Made by a program: the position numbers and the translations under genes. A stretch of 24,579 nt of DNA, from positions 1-24,579 of the forward strand of contig JBKDQQ010000148.1 of assembly GCA_046341775.1 (NCBI GenBank), given 5' to 3'. This DNA is from SXXH01 sp041165735. GTDB taxonomy: Bacteria; Planctomycetota; UBA1135; GCA-002686595. Under the pieces are notes generated by a model. The model did not search any database, was not told where the DNA came from, and worked only from the letters and a program-made list of their open reading frames with translations. Of this stretch, positions 16,168 through 22,343 are shown piece after piece (position 1 is the first letter of the stretch; every line of letters begins with the position of its first letter).

Positions 16168-17493
16168 GTGAAAGTCTACCGACGAACTGCGCCGCGCGTC
16201 CACGCCACTACGGACGGTGTGTCACCTACGGCGACGGCGCATCGTGCTCGGCCCGAGCTGAACCGTCTACACGAAACGCCCGCGCGCTCGTCACGGAGTC
16301 TGGAGCACGGGGCACAGGCACCTCGCGGTCCTTCTATCGGAAGCACGGAAGGGAAGAACTCCCCTCCTTGGATGCGCCATCGCGCAGTGGCGCACGCGGA
16401 ACAAGCAGCACGTCGTCAGGCGATTCGCGACCGATCGACACTGCTCGCTGAGTTCGTCGCATCGCGTGGGCTCGACCTTCCGTCTCACGGCATCGTGGAC
16501 AGCGTTCGCGTCTCGCTCTTGCACCCCCTGCACGGTCGCGATCGAAGGCAGCTCGAAGACAATGGCTTCGTGCCCGTCGCTGGGCCGGCGCGTTGCAAGC
16601 GCGGGCCGAACGATCAGCTCTTCGACATCGAGCCGGGGGCAGAGCGCTACCTCAGACGCGAAGACGGGTGCCGACTATTCGTCCACGAGCGCAAGTTGGC
16701 GGTCACCGCCTCCCTGCCTCGACTCCTCGGACTCACGAACGACCGACTGCACGAGCTGAGCGAGGCCGATGTCGTCGCGGCGCTACAGGCGATCACTCGC
16801 GACCTCTTCCCGATCACGACGTACAAGGCGCGGTTCGGAGATCGCGAATGGGCGGTCGCGGAGATCGCCTTGGCACTCGACCGCGAGACGGACGTGCAGC
16901 GGGTCCTGCGTGGATACGAGCTGTCGAGGTGGCCTCGCACTCTTTCGGCCCCGCAGCGTTGGACGGGAGGTCTCGCGTGGGCGGGAACGGACAACCGACT
17001 GACCGTGTACGACAAGGGCCTAGAGATGAGGAGCCGAGGATGCTCGGGTGCCCCAGACCCGGGGACGGTTCTTCGAGTCGAGCGGCAGTGGCGAGGTCCC
17101 GAAACGCTAGCACGGCTCGCCGAGCTGCTCGCGCCGACCGACTACAGGCCGGAGCGCATTCGGCTCGTCGAGTCCTGCCGGAACGGTGTGTTCGCCGCCC
17201 CTTACTACCTCGACCACGGCGCGCTGCATACCGCGCTGGCGTACGAGATCGCGCAGCTCGATCCACCGATCGAGGTCTTCCACACGCGGCGAGAGACGAT
17301 CGCTGGGCACATGGCTCGATGCGCGACATTCGACGCCGCGATGCGCGCAACGTGCGACCCCAAGACGTACCGCGAGTACGGGAAGATCAAACGGTTGCTG
17401 GAGCGCGCGAGCGTCATCCCGGATTCGCTGCTCAACATCTGCTACGGGTCGCCCCGCAGAACGGTTCCCGGCTACCTCCTCGGTTCGGTTTGA
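16168..17493 (+). CDS. phage/plasmid replication initiation-like protein
   Basis: 441 residues from a GTG with an excellent ribosome binding site (GGAGGA, 7-base spacing). Features recall the gene II/X replication proteins of filamentous phages and related rolling-circle plasmids. These are an early V-R-V-S-L-L-H-P-L block, A-S-L-P-R-L-L-G-L-T-N followed by V-V-A-A-L-Q-A-I, a paired E-I-A-L-A-L-D strand, L-T-V-Y-D-K-G-L-E-M (Tyr 281), then V-L-R-V-E-R-Q-W-R-G. Such proteins nick the double-strand origin with a tyrosine; which tyrosine acts here cannot be decided. The first ~75 residues are low in family character, and an internal ATG (16372) is an alternative start. It opens the accessory segment. 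The assignment is by pattern memory, moderately sure. Confidence 0.6.
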   Translation: MKVYRRTAPRVHATTDGVSPTATAHRARPELNRLHETPARSSRSLEHGAQAPRGPSIGSTEGKNSPPWMRHRAVAHAEQAARRQAIRDRSTLLAEFVASRGLDLPSHGIVDSVRVSLLHPLHGRDRRQLEDNGFVPVAGPARCKRGPNDQLFDIEPGAERYLRREDGCRLFVHERKLAVTASLPRLLGLTNDRLHELSEADVVAALQAITRDLFPITTYKARFGDREWAVAEIALALDRETDVQRVLRGYELSRWPRTLSAPQRWTGGLAWAGTDNRLTVYDKGLEMRSRGCSGAPDPGTVLRVERQWRGPETLARLAELLAPTDYRPERIRLVESCRNGVFAAPYYLDHGALHTALAYEIAQLDPPIEVFHTRRETIAGHMARCATFDAAMRATCDPKTYREYGKIKRLLERASVIPDSLLNICYGSPRRTVPGYLLGSV

Positions 17494-17571
17494 CGCACGT
17501 CCTCCGCGATCTCGCCCGTCTGGACCTGCGACGACGCACTCACGTCGGAGGCTGCGAAGCACGATCACTTC

Positions 17572-17588
17572 GTAGACACGTTGTCTGC
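17572..17588 (+). repeat. dispersed palindromic motif, copy B
   Basis: GTAGACACGTTGTCTGC. Identical over 18 bases, including the preceding C, to copy C at 22302. Forward orientation, between the replication gene and the lipoprotein peptidase, 85 bases before the latter's start. Confidence 0.85.
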
Positions 17589-17673
17589 GCAGAGGACATG
17601 ACCGCAGATCTCCCTGACGATCTCCGACATGGGTTCCGGTTCTACGATCACCGTCAGTTCCGCCACACTCCCG

Positions 17674-18378
17674 ATGCAACACCTCACGCGCCCCCTGCTC
17701 CTCCAGCTCGCGCTCGCCTCGTGCAGCTCGACGCCGGAGTTCGAGCACCGCTCTCCCGCAGGAGTCGCCCGCGCCGACGATCCGAACGACGCGCGTATGC
17801 TCGCGATGGTCGGGAACCTGTTCACACCCCAGGTCTGCACCAAGCTCGGAGTCGCGCCCAAGCCGCCGTTCGTCATCTTCCACGTGTCTGGCAGCGAGAG
17901 CCTCGGGCTTGCGGTGCGCCGCGACGGCGACAAGATCGTCGAGCGCCGCATCGTGCTCGGCGACGCGGCCCTGCGCGACCAAGCGCGCTTCTCGGTCGCG
18001 CACGAACTCGTCCACTGGTACGCGAGTGCGCCGTGGGATCGGTTGCCGCACGCGATCGAGGAGGGGCTCTCTGACTACATCGCCGTCCACATTGCGCCCG
18101 AGTTCCGCGACGAACGTGTCGCCGAGTTGGAGCGCCGACTTGCTTCAATCACGCCCGAGCGTCGCGAACAAGTGCTCAAAGTCAGCGAACGCACGTGGGC
18201 GACGACGCCCCGAGAGGTCCGCTCAGACGCCTACGCCGTCGGCTTCAAGGTCGTGCAGCGGTTCGGTATCGAGGGCCTGCGCGAGCTGTGCGAACGCGCG
18301 CAGCGCGAGGGGCGTGAGCGCGTGCCGATCGCCTGGATCGAAGGCTCGACGCTTCCGCCGCACGTGACGCGTCACTGA
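17674..18378 (+). CDS. lipoprotein with HExxH metallopeptidase motif
   Basis: 234 residues. The N-terminus ends in the lipobox L-A-S-C (Cys 17) after a short hydrophobic stretch, so it is a predicted lipoprotein. That decides the start at the ATG of 17674 rather than 17629. The zinc motif H-E-L-V-H is at 110-114. Sixteen residues on, E-E-G-L-S-D-Y supplies the third ligand in the E-x3-D form typical of gluzincins (peptidase MA-like). The substrate is unknown. It sits between copy B of the dispersed motif and the HU-like gene, 48 bases ahead of the latter. It is a second, unrelated-looking HExxH protein in this window besides the one at 2937-3620. Confidence 0.75.
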   Translation: MQHLTRPLLLQLALASCSSTPEFEHRSPAGVARADDPNDARMLAMVGNLFTPQVCTKLGVAPKPPFVIFHVSGSESLGLAVRRDGDKIVERRIVLGDAALRDQARFSVAHELVHWYASAPWDRLPHAIEEGLSDYIAVHIAPEFRDERVAELERRLASITPERREQVLKVSERTWATTPREVRSDAYAVGFKVVQRFGIEGLRELCERAQREGRERVPIAWIEGSTLPPHVTRH

Positions 18379-18426
18379 GTTCAGGCGGCCTTCCATCCGG
18401 GCACTGGGTCGTCGATAATCACCGTC

Positions 18427-18870
18427 GTGAGTCTCTCCTGCTTCTCCAAGAAGGCAAGCGGCGAACCCCTACGGCGCGCGCTGACCGCGACCTCGCATCG
18501 CCTCGACATGGAGCGCGAGCAGGTCGAAGCCGTCGTCGCCGCATTCCTGGAGGAAGTCGTGGACGAAGTCGCGAATGGACACGTCGTGTCGATCGAGCGG
18601 TTCGGCTTGTTCGCAGCTTGGCTCATCGAGTCGCCCTCCGCCCTGGCTCGCGATCCATCGGCGCGATGCCAGCCGAAGTTCTCGCCATCGCGGTCGTTCA
18701 GCGAGAAGGTGCGACACTCGGCCCCTGCTACGACCTGGGGGAAGCGCCGACTCGCTCGACATCGGAAGAACCACGCGCTGCGGTTGCCGACGACAGGTCG
18801 CGCTTCGCTTCCGGTGATGACGAGCGCCGAGATTCGCGCTTCGATCGAGCGGCAGATGGCCCAGTCCTGA
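18427..18870 (+). CDS. HU/IHF-like DNA-binding protein, divergent
   Basis: 147 residues from a GTG. Residues 15-85 follow the HU/IHF plan: a first helix (P-L-R-R-A-L-T-A-T), a second helix (V-E-A-V-V-A-A-F-L-E-E-V-V-D-E-V-A-N-G), then V-V-S-I-E-R-F-G-L-F as in the HU G-F-G-T-F block. The F-S-P-S-R-S-F-S-E-K-V closing strand follows. The DNA-binding arm lacks the usual R-N-P-x-T-G and is replaced by R-D-P-S-A-R. About 60 extra residues follow the fold and are basic. HU-type proteins bend DNA and often assist recombination or replication of mobile elements; that role here is inferred. Starting at the GTG is needed to keep the first helix. Confidence 0.65.
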   Translation: MSLSCFSKKASGEPLRRALTATSHRLDMEREQVEAVVAAFLEEVVDEVANGHVVSIERFGLFAAWLIESPSALARDPSARCQPKFSPSRSFSEKVRHSAPATTWGKRRLARHRKNHALRLPTTGRASLPVMTSAEIRASIERQMAQS

Positions 18871-18880
18871 CCGCAGGCTT

Positions 18881-18898
18881 GCCAGACACGCGGTCTAC
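18881..18898 (-). repeat. dispersed palindromic motif, copy E
   Basis: On the minus strand GTAGACCGCGTGTCTGGC, 10 bases after the HU-like stop. A further GTGTCTGGC at 18920-18928 is the exact complement of GCCAGACAC at 18881-18889. The 48-base interval 18881-18928 is therefore itself bounded by a perfect 9-bp inverted repeat. Confidence 0.65.
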
Positions 18899-19080
18899 GA
18901 CCAGTGTCCCTGCCGTTCGGTGTCTGGCGTCTCCCACCGCCTGCATTTCGGCGGGGGGATAGGGTCTCTGGGAGCCGCAGTCTCTCTGCAAGCGGAAGCA
19001 TGAGACTGTTCGGCCTGCCGATCGCCCGAGACGCGCCGTGTCCCCTGTGACCCTGAGGGCGGGGTGGCAACCGGGGGCTC

Positions 19081-19098
19081 GCCAGACACGGCGTCTAG
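19081..19098 (-). repeat. dispersed palindromic motif, copy F
   Basis: On the minus strand CTAGACGCCGTGTCTGGC. It lies exactly 200 bases from copy E in the same orientation, in the 277-base non-coding gap between the convergent HU-like and lipoprotein genes. A weaker relative, GAGACGCGCCGTGTCCC, lies at about 19029. I see no gene in the gap. Confidence 0.65.
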
Positions 19099-19147
19099 CG
19101 CTGCGCCCATGTTCATCCGTCCAGCGCAGCGCGAACCGTCTCGGCAC

Positions 19148-19987
19148 CTAGTCATCGAACTCGATCCACTGGGAGACCGGGCTCCCAGCGCGCCGCCATC
19201 CATCCTGCCAGGACTCCCACAACACCTCGTAGCGCCGCGAGTTCATCTGGCCCCGCAGCACGATCCGTGGCTCACCCTCGACGAGTCCGACGCGGTAGAG
19301 CGCGACGCCATCCTTGAGGTTCCCGGCGACGGTGTGGACGAACGCGATCTCTTGGAAGTTGGCGGTGAAGGTGCCGTCGTCCTCCGGCTTGGCGAGTTGG
19401 ATCGTGAACGTGAACGGCTCGGTTGCAGCACCGGCGACCGGACGGGTCTCTCCGATGCGAAGGATGGCGCGCTCGACACGGTCGGCCTGCTCATCCGCAA
19501 AGGGAGCTGCGAGGGCCTTGACCTCCGGTGTCTGGGTAGCACCGACGCCGCTTCGGCCGCTGGACACTCCAGGATTCCCTCTCGGCTTCACGATTCCCAC
19601 GAGCAGGCTCCGGTTGGTCTGCACCTCGGCTACTCGGACGCGATCGACGTGCGAGGTGATCGAGTTGGCGTTGTGGGCGTCGAAGCGCCACGTCTGGCCC
19701 GCGTCGAGGTGCGTGGTCGTTGCCATCGCGTCGCCGATCTTCGCGCCCGACGGATCGAGCAGTTCCAATGTGATGACGCAGTACGAGAGCGCCTCGTCGG
19801 ACGTGTTGGTTGCAGCGCCCCTGAACCCGCCCACTCCGCCGCGACCGTAGTGCGAGAGCACGCCGGTTAGCTCGACACGGACATCGTTGACGACGATCGG
19901 CGACGGGAGGTCGAGCTTCGGAACGACCGCCGAGCAGGAGCAGGCGACGGCTGCGAGAACGAGGGGCCAAGCGCGAATGAGGAGCAT
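19148..19987 (-). CDS. predicted lipoprotein, beta-rich
   Basis: 279 residues. The start is the ATG complementary to 19985-19987, which gives a signal sequence (L-L-I-R-A-W-P-L-V-L-A-A-V-A-C-S-C). It has two candidate lipid-bearing cysteines (16 or 18) in a weak lipobox. The first mature domain (V-V-N-D-V-R-V-E-L-T-G-V-L, then A-A-T-N-T-S-D-E-A-L and C-V-I-T-L-E-L-L-D-P-S-G-A-K-I-G-D) has the look of an FxLYD/DUF3426-type immunoglobulin-like fold. There, an N-x-S/T loop precedes strands describing a residue pair. The C-terminal third has F-T-I-Q-L-A-K-P-E-D-D-G-T-F and ends W-I-E-F-D-D. Function is unknown. Copy D of the dispersed motif lies 104 bases upstream of its start. Confidence 0.7.
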   Translation of the reverse strand: MLLIRAWPLVLAAVACSCSAVVPKLDLPSPIVVNDVRVELTGVLSHYGRGGVGGFRGAATNTSDEALSYCVITLELLDPSGAKIGDAMATTTHLDAGQTWRFDAHNANSITSHVDRVRVAEVQTNRSLLVGIVKPRGNPGVSSGRSGVGATQTPEVKALAAPFADEQADRVERAILRIGETRPVAGAATEPFTFTIQLAKPEDDGTFTANFQEIAFVHTVAGNLKDGVALYRVGLVEGEPRIVLRGQMNSRRYEVLWESWQDGWRRAGSPVSQWIEFDD

Positions 19988-20090
19988 CCCTTCGACATCG
20001 ACGAGCCCAGGACGATCCTTGAGCGTTCCCCGCCGCTGTTCAGATGGCGGCTTGCGCTCGGCCGGAAGCCGCGAGCGGGCACCGGCCCCC

Positions 20091-20107
20091 GCAGACACCG
20101 TGTCTAC
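20091..20107 (-). repeat. dispersed palindromic motif, copy D
   Basis: On the minus strand GTAGACACGGTGTCTGC, differing in one base from copies B and C. It lies upstream of the minus-strand lipoprotein gene, in the 267-base gap before the small membrane protein gene. Confidence 0.85.
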
Positions 20108-20254
20108 CAACGACCGGGGCTCGCCCCCGACGCGCACGGGAAGCGCCCTTACCCTTGGAAGTTCTTGGCCGTCTTGGACATGAACGCGGCCGAGGCTCGC
20201 CTCCGGCGGCTCGCACGCGGTGCGGCGCGTTGCGTCCTGCGTCCTGCGGCGGAC

Positions 20255-20803
20255 CTACGGTCTGCGCAGAGCCTGTTCGAGGGCAAGCACCGCGTTGGTC
20301 TTCCACATCTTCGCGGCCATCATGCGGTCCGTCGGGTCCCCAACGTGGAAGTCGAGGAACGACGCAAGCGGGAGCGTCACCTGTCCCAACCGAGTGTTGT
20401 TGTCCGCGCTCACTACGTTCAGGATCGCCGTCTCTGCGCCGGGGATCAGGCAGAGTTCCTTGCCGACTTCGGTCAAGCGAGTTCCGGCTTGTTCGTACGT
20501 CTCTCCGGTGTGAACCGCGAAGTCAGCGACGAGCGTCGTCTCGGTTAGGTGTTCGACGTTGCGTGCGTGCGTCGTCGCATCCTCGGTGATCGTCCCCTCC
20601 GACCTCGCGGACCACGTCGTCCTGCGGACTCCATCTCCCGAGTGGGCCGAACCCCTCGACGTGTTGCTCCGCTCGGACGGCCGCACGATCGCGGCGATAC
20701 CGAAGATTGCGATCCCGACGAGAAAAAGCCCGCCGCAGACGAGGGCGAAACCGAGAGCACCTCGGACGATGGTGGGAACTGTGGATGCGCGCGGAAGGGC
20801 CAT
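20255..20803 (-). CDS. small membrane-anchored protein of unknown function
   Basis: 182 residues. One strongly hydrophobic segment spans roughly residues 12-40 (G-A-L-G-F-A-L-V-C-G-G-L-F-L-V-G-I-A-I-F-style). A polar linker and a C-terminal domain of about 110 residues follow, with V-D/A-F-A-V-H-T-G-E-T-Y-E and V-G-D-P-T-D-R-M-M-A-A-K-M-W-K. I do not recognise a family. The start is secure: the ATG complementary to 20801-20803 is preceded by AAGGAG with 6-base spacing. It is divergent from the XRE regulator gene, with the 17-bp palindrome at 20862 between them. It may therefore be controlled by that regulator. Confidence 0.7.
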   Translation of the reverse strand: MALPRASTVPTIVRGALGFALVCGGLFLVGIAIFGIAAIVRPSERSNTSRGSAHSGDGVRRTTWSARSEGTITEDATTHARNVEHLTETTLVADFAVHTGETYEQAGTRLTEVGKELCLIPGAETAILNVVSADNNTRLGQVTLPLASFLDFHVGDPTDRMMAAKMWKTNAVLALEQALRRP

Positions 20804-20861
20804 GAGGTACTCCTTGAAACAGGGGGCTCCCGCCTGTTCGGCTCCAGCGCATCACGAGCTT

Positions 20862-20878
20862 GAACCCTATTAGGGTTC
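20862..20878. promoter_or_regulatory. perfect 17-bp palindrome, likely operator
   Basis: GAACCCTA-T-TAGGGTTC is a perfect inverted repeat with a single central base. It is placed 42 bases before the XRE regulator's ATG and 58 before the divergent membrane-protein gene. An autoregulated XRE repressor binding between two divergent promoters is the usual arrangement. I saw no second copy. Confidence 0.7.
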
Positions 20879-20920
20879 GCCACTCAACCCGCCCCACACT
20901 CCGGCCTCGACAGGCTGGCG

Positions 20921-21181
20921 ATGGGGAAGGCCAAGAACACCCGAACTTCCGCGAATCATGCGCAGCGCTACCGGGCGTTCATCGTCAAGTTGAAGCAGGC
21001 GCGCGCCGACGCGGACATGACCCAGCGTGAGGTCGCCGCCGCCCTTGGTCGTCTCCAGTCCTTCGTCGAGAAGTGCGAGCACGGCAGCCGCCGGGTGGAC
21101 GCCGCCGAGTTGTTCGAGTTCGCGGCCGTCTACAAGAAGCCGGTCGAGTTCTTCGATCCGGGAGCGGGAAAGGGTCGCTGA
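20921..21181 (+). CDS. XRE-family HTH regulator
   Basis: 86 residues, nearly all helix-turn-helix of the Cro/CI type. F-I-V-K-L-K-Q-A-R is followed by M-T-Q-R-E-V-A-A-A-L-G-R-L-Q-S-F-V-E-K-C-E-H-G-style recognition helices (about residues 34-60) and a closing E-L-F-E-F-A-A-V-Y. The recognition helix reads Q-S-F-V-E-K-C-E, common in this family as Q-S-x-V-S-K-x-E. It probably binds the palindrome just upstream and represses itself and the divergent gene. The ATG at 20921 has only a weak ribosome binding site. Confidence 0.85.
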   Translation: MGKAKNTRTSANHAQRYRAFIVKLKQARADADMTQREVAAALGRLQSFVEKCEHGSRRVDAAELFEFAAVYKKPVEFFDPGAGKGR

Positions 21182-21227
21182 CAGCTTCGGGCTAAGGCCG
21201 TGGACCGGACCGGCCGATAGCCCGAGC

Positions 21228-21476
21228 GTGAGCACGTCCTACGAATCCGAGCCGTTCGATTGCCGGAGGCTCCGTGAAGTGACCGGCGAAGAGACGTGCG
21301 AGATCACGTTCAAGGTCGCCGAGAAGCGATCCATGCGCTCCGCACGCGAGCCAGTGCATCGCGTCAAGTCCGGGTTCGACTGCGACAGCGCAAGAGACTG
21401 CGGCGCGGCCAGCGCGAGCGGGGAGTTCGACCCGAGCAAGTGTATCCATCCCGTTTGGATGGCTCGTCGGAAGTAA
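21228..21476 (+). CDS. small Cys-containing hypothetical protein
   Basis: 82 residues from a GTG, 46 bases after the XRE gene. It has five cysteines (two before residue 25, three in the second half, the last in K-C-I-H-P) and is rich in charged residues. It might bind zinc, but the cysteines are not paired as C-x2-C. Codon choice resembles its neighbours and the frame is closed by TAA. No family is recognised; it could be spurious. Confidence 0.45.
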   Translation: MSTSYESEPFDCRRLREVTGEETCEITFKVAEKRSMRSAREPVHRVKSGFDCDSARDCGAASASGEFDPSKCIHPVWMARRK

Positions 21477-21629
21477 CCTCAAGCGGAAGGACCTCCTGGC
21501 CTCCGGAAGTCCCTACCGGGTTGCGCTAGGAACACAGGTCAGAAGATTTTTCCGGGTTGGTGGCCGGACTCAGTTCCGCGCGCTTCAGTTACGCTTTCGA
21601 CGGCGGAGTGGCCGATAGGTGCTCATGGG

Positions 21630-21653
21630 TTACGCTTTCCTGGAAAAGCGTAA
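21630..21653 (+). repeat. 9-6-9 inverted repeat before the recombinase, candidate crossover site
   Basis: TTACGCTTT-CCTGGA-AAAGCGTAA has perfect 9-bp arms around 6 bases, the geometry of dif- or core-type sites of tyrosine recombinases. It ends 10 bases before the recombinase ATG. A further direct copy of the left arm, TTACGCTTTC, lies at 21589-21598. It could instead be an operator of the recombinase gene. Confidence 0.6.
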
Positions 21654-21663
21654 TCCTTCCTGC

Positions 21664-22293
21664 ATGAGCGACCATCCCGACGCCAAACGACCCCGCGAGC
21701 CCAGGAACAAGGGCAAGACCTACCCTCCCGAGATCCTCGCCGAGGACGAGGTTCGCCAGCTCGTGCGCGCCTGCTCGAACCGAGCCCCGACAGGGACAAG
21801 GAACCGTGCGCTCCTCACCCTCCTCTACCGGACCGGGCTGCGGATCTCTGAGGCGCTCGCCCTTCACCCGAAGGACCTCGATCCGGCCGAGGGACGTGTC
21901 GTCGTCCGTCACGGGAAGGGGGACAAAGCCCGCGTGGTCGGACTCGACCACGAGTCCTTCGCGGTCATCGAGCGCTGGATGGACCGCCGCAGCAAGCTCG
22001 GCCTGAACGGGCGGCAGCCTGTCTTCTGCACCCTGCGCGGCGAGCCAGTGAAGTCGCCCTACGTGCGGGCGCTGCTTCGCCGCCTCGGAAGGAAGGCGGG
22101 CATCGAGAAGCGTGTCCACGCCCACGGTCTCCGACACACGCACGCCGCCGAGTTGGCGCGGGAGGGCACGCCGATGAATCTGATCCGCGCCCAGCTCGGC
22201 CACGCGAACCTCTCGACAACGAGCCGGTACTTGGACCACATCGCGCCGCAGGAGCTGATCGACCGGATGCGATCCCGGTCGTGGACTCCTTGA
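21664..22293 (+). CDS. small tyrosine recombinase, catalytic domain only
   Basis: 209 residues. All catalytic positions are present: Arg 60 (T-G-L-R-I-S-E), Lys 85 (H-G-K-G-D-K), His 154 and Arg 157 (H-G-L-R-H-T-H), His 180 (L-G-H) and nucleophile Tyr 189 (S-R-Y-L-D-H). The N-terminal core-binding (SAM-like) domain of about 90 residues found in XerC/D and most integrases is absent. The size thus matches FimB/FimE-type invertases or stand-alone catalytic-domain recombinases. The start at 21664 is preferred; in-frame GTG 21619 and ATG 21625 would translate through the inverted repeat. No frame upstream supplies a lost N-terminal domain, so truncation is possible but not shown. It is 50 bases before the GHKL gene. 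Confidence 0.88.
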   Translation: MSDHPDAKRPREPRNKGKTYPPEILAEDEVRQLVRACSNRAPTGTRNRALLTLLYRTGLRISEALALHPKDLDPAEGRVVVRHGKGDKARVVGLDHESFAVIERWMDRRSKLGLNGRQPVFCTLRGEPVKSPYVRALLRRLGRKAGIEKRVHAHGLRHTHAAELAREGTPMNLIRAQLGHANLSTTSRYLDHIAPQELIDRMRSRSWTP

Positions 22294-22301
22294 CCCGGTC
22301 C

Positions 22302-22318
22302 GTAGACACGTTGTCTGC
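22302..22318 (+). repeat. dispersed palindromic motif, copy C
   Basis: GTAGACACGTTGTCTGC, the same as copy B. It lies in the 50-base gap between the recombinase and the GHKL-nuclease gene, 25 bases before the latter's preferred ATG. Confidence 0.85.
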
Positions 22319-22343
22319 TACCGGGGCGAGACCCTGCAAGCCG

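Noticed and set aside
15852..16451. A 199-residue plus-strand frame overlapping the replication gene start
   Set aside because: It crosses motif A and the inverted repeat, has no ribosome binding site or family features, and conflicts with the well-supported GTG start at 16168.
18381..19070. A 229-residue minus-strand frame opposite the HU-like gene
   Set aside because: It lacks a recognisable fold while the plus strand has a readable HU pattern; it also covers motif copy E.
15933..20107. CRISPR array
   Set aside because: The repeats are 17-18 bases, hundreds to thousands of bases apart and interrupted by genes; there are no spacers or cas genes.
15933..22318. An integron with attC sites and gene cassettes
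   Set aside because: The motif copies point both ways, lack clear RYYYAAC/GTTRRRY core boxes, and the recombinase is only 209 residues with no integron-specific insertion that I can see.
22281..22343. Longer N-terminus for the GHKL-nuclease from ATG 22281
   Set aside because: It would overlap the recombinase end and translate through motif copy C; the conserved ATPase region needs only the start at 22344. Not excluded.
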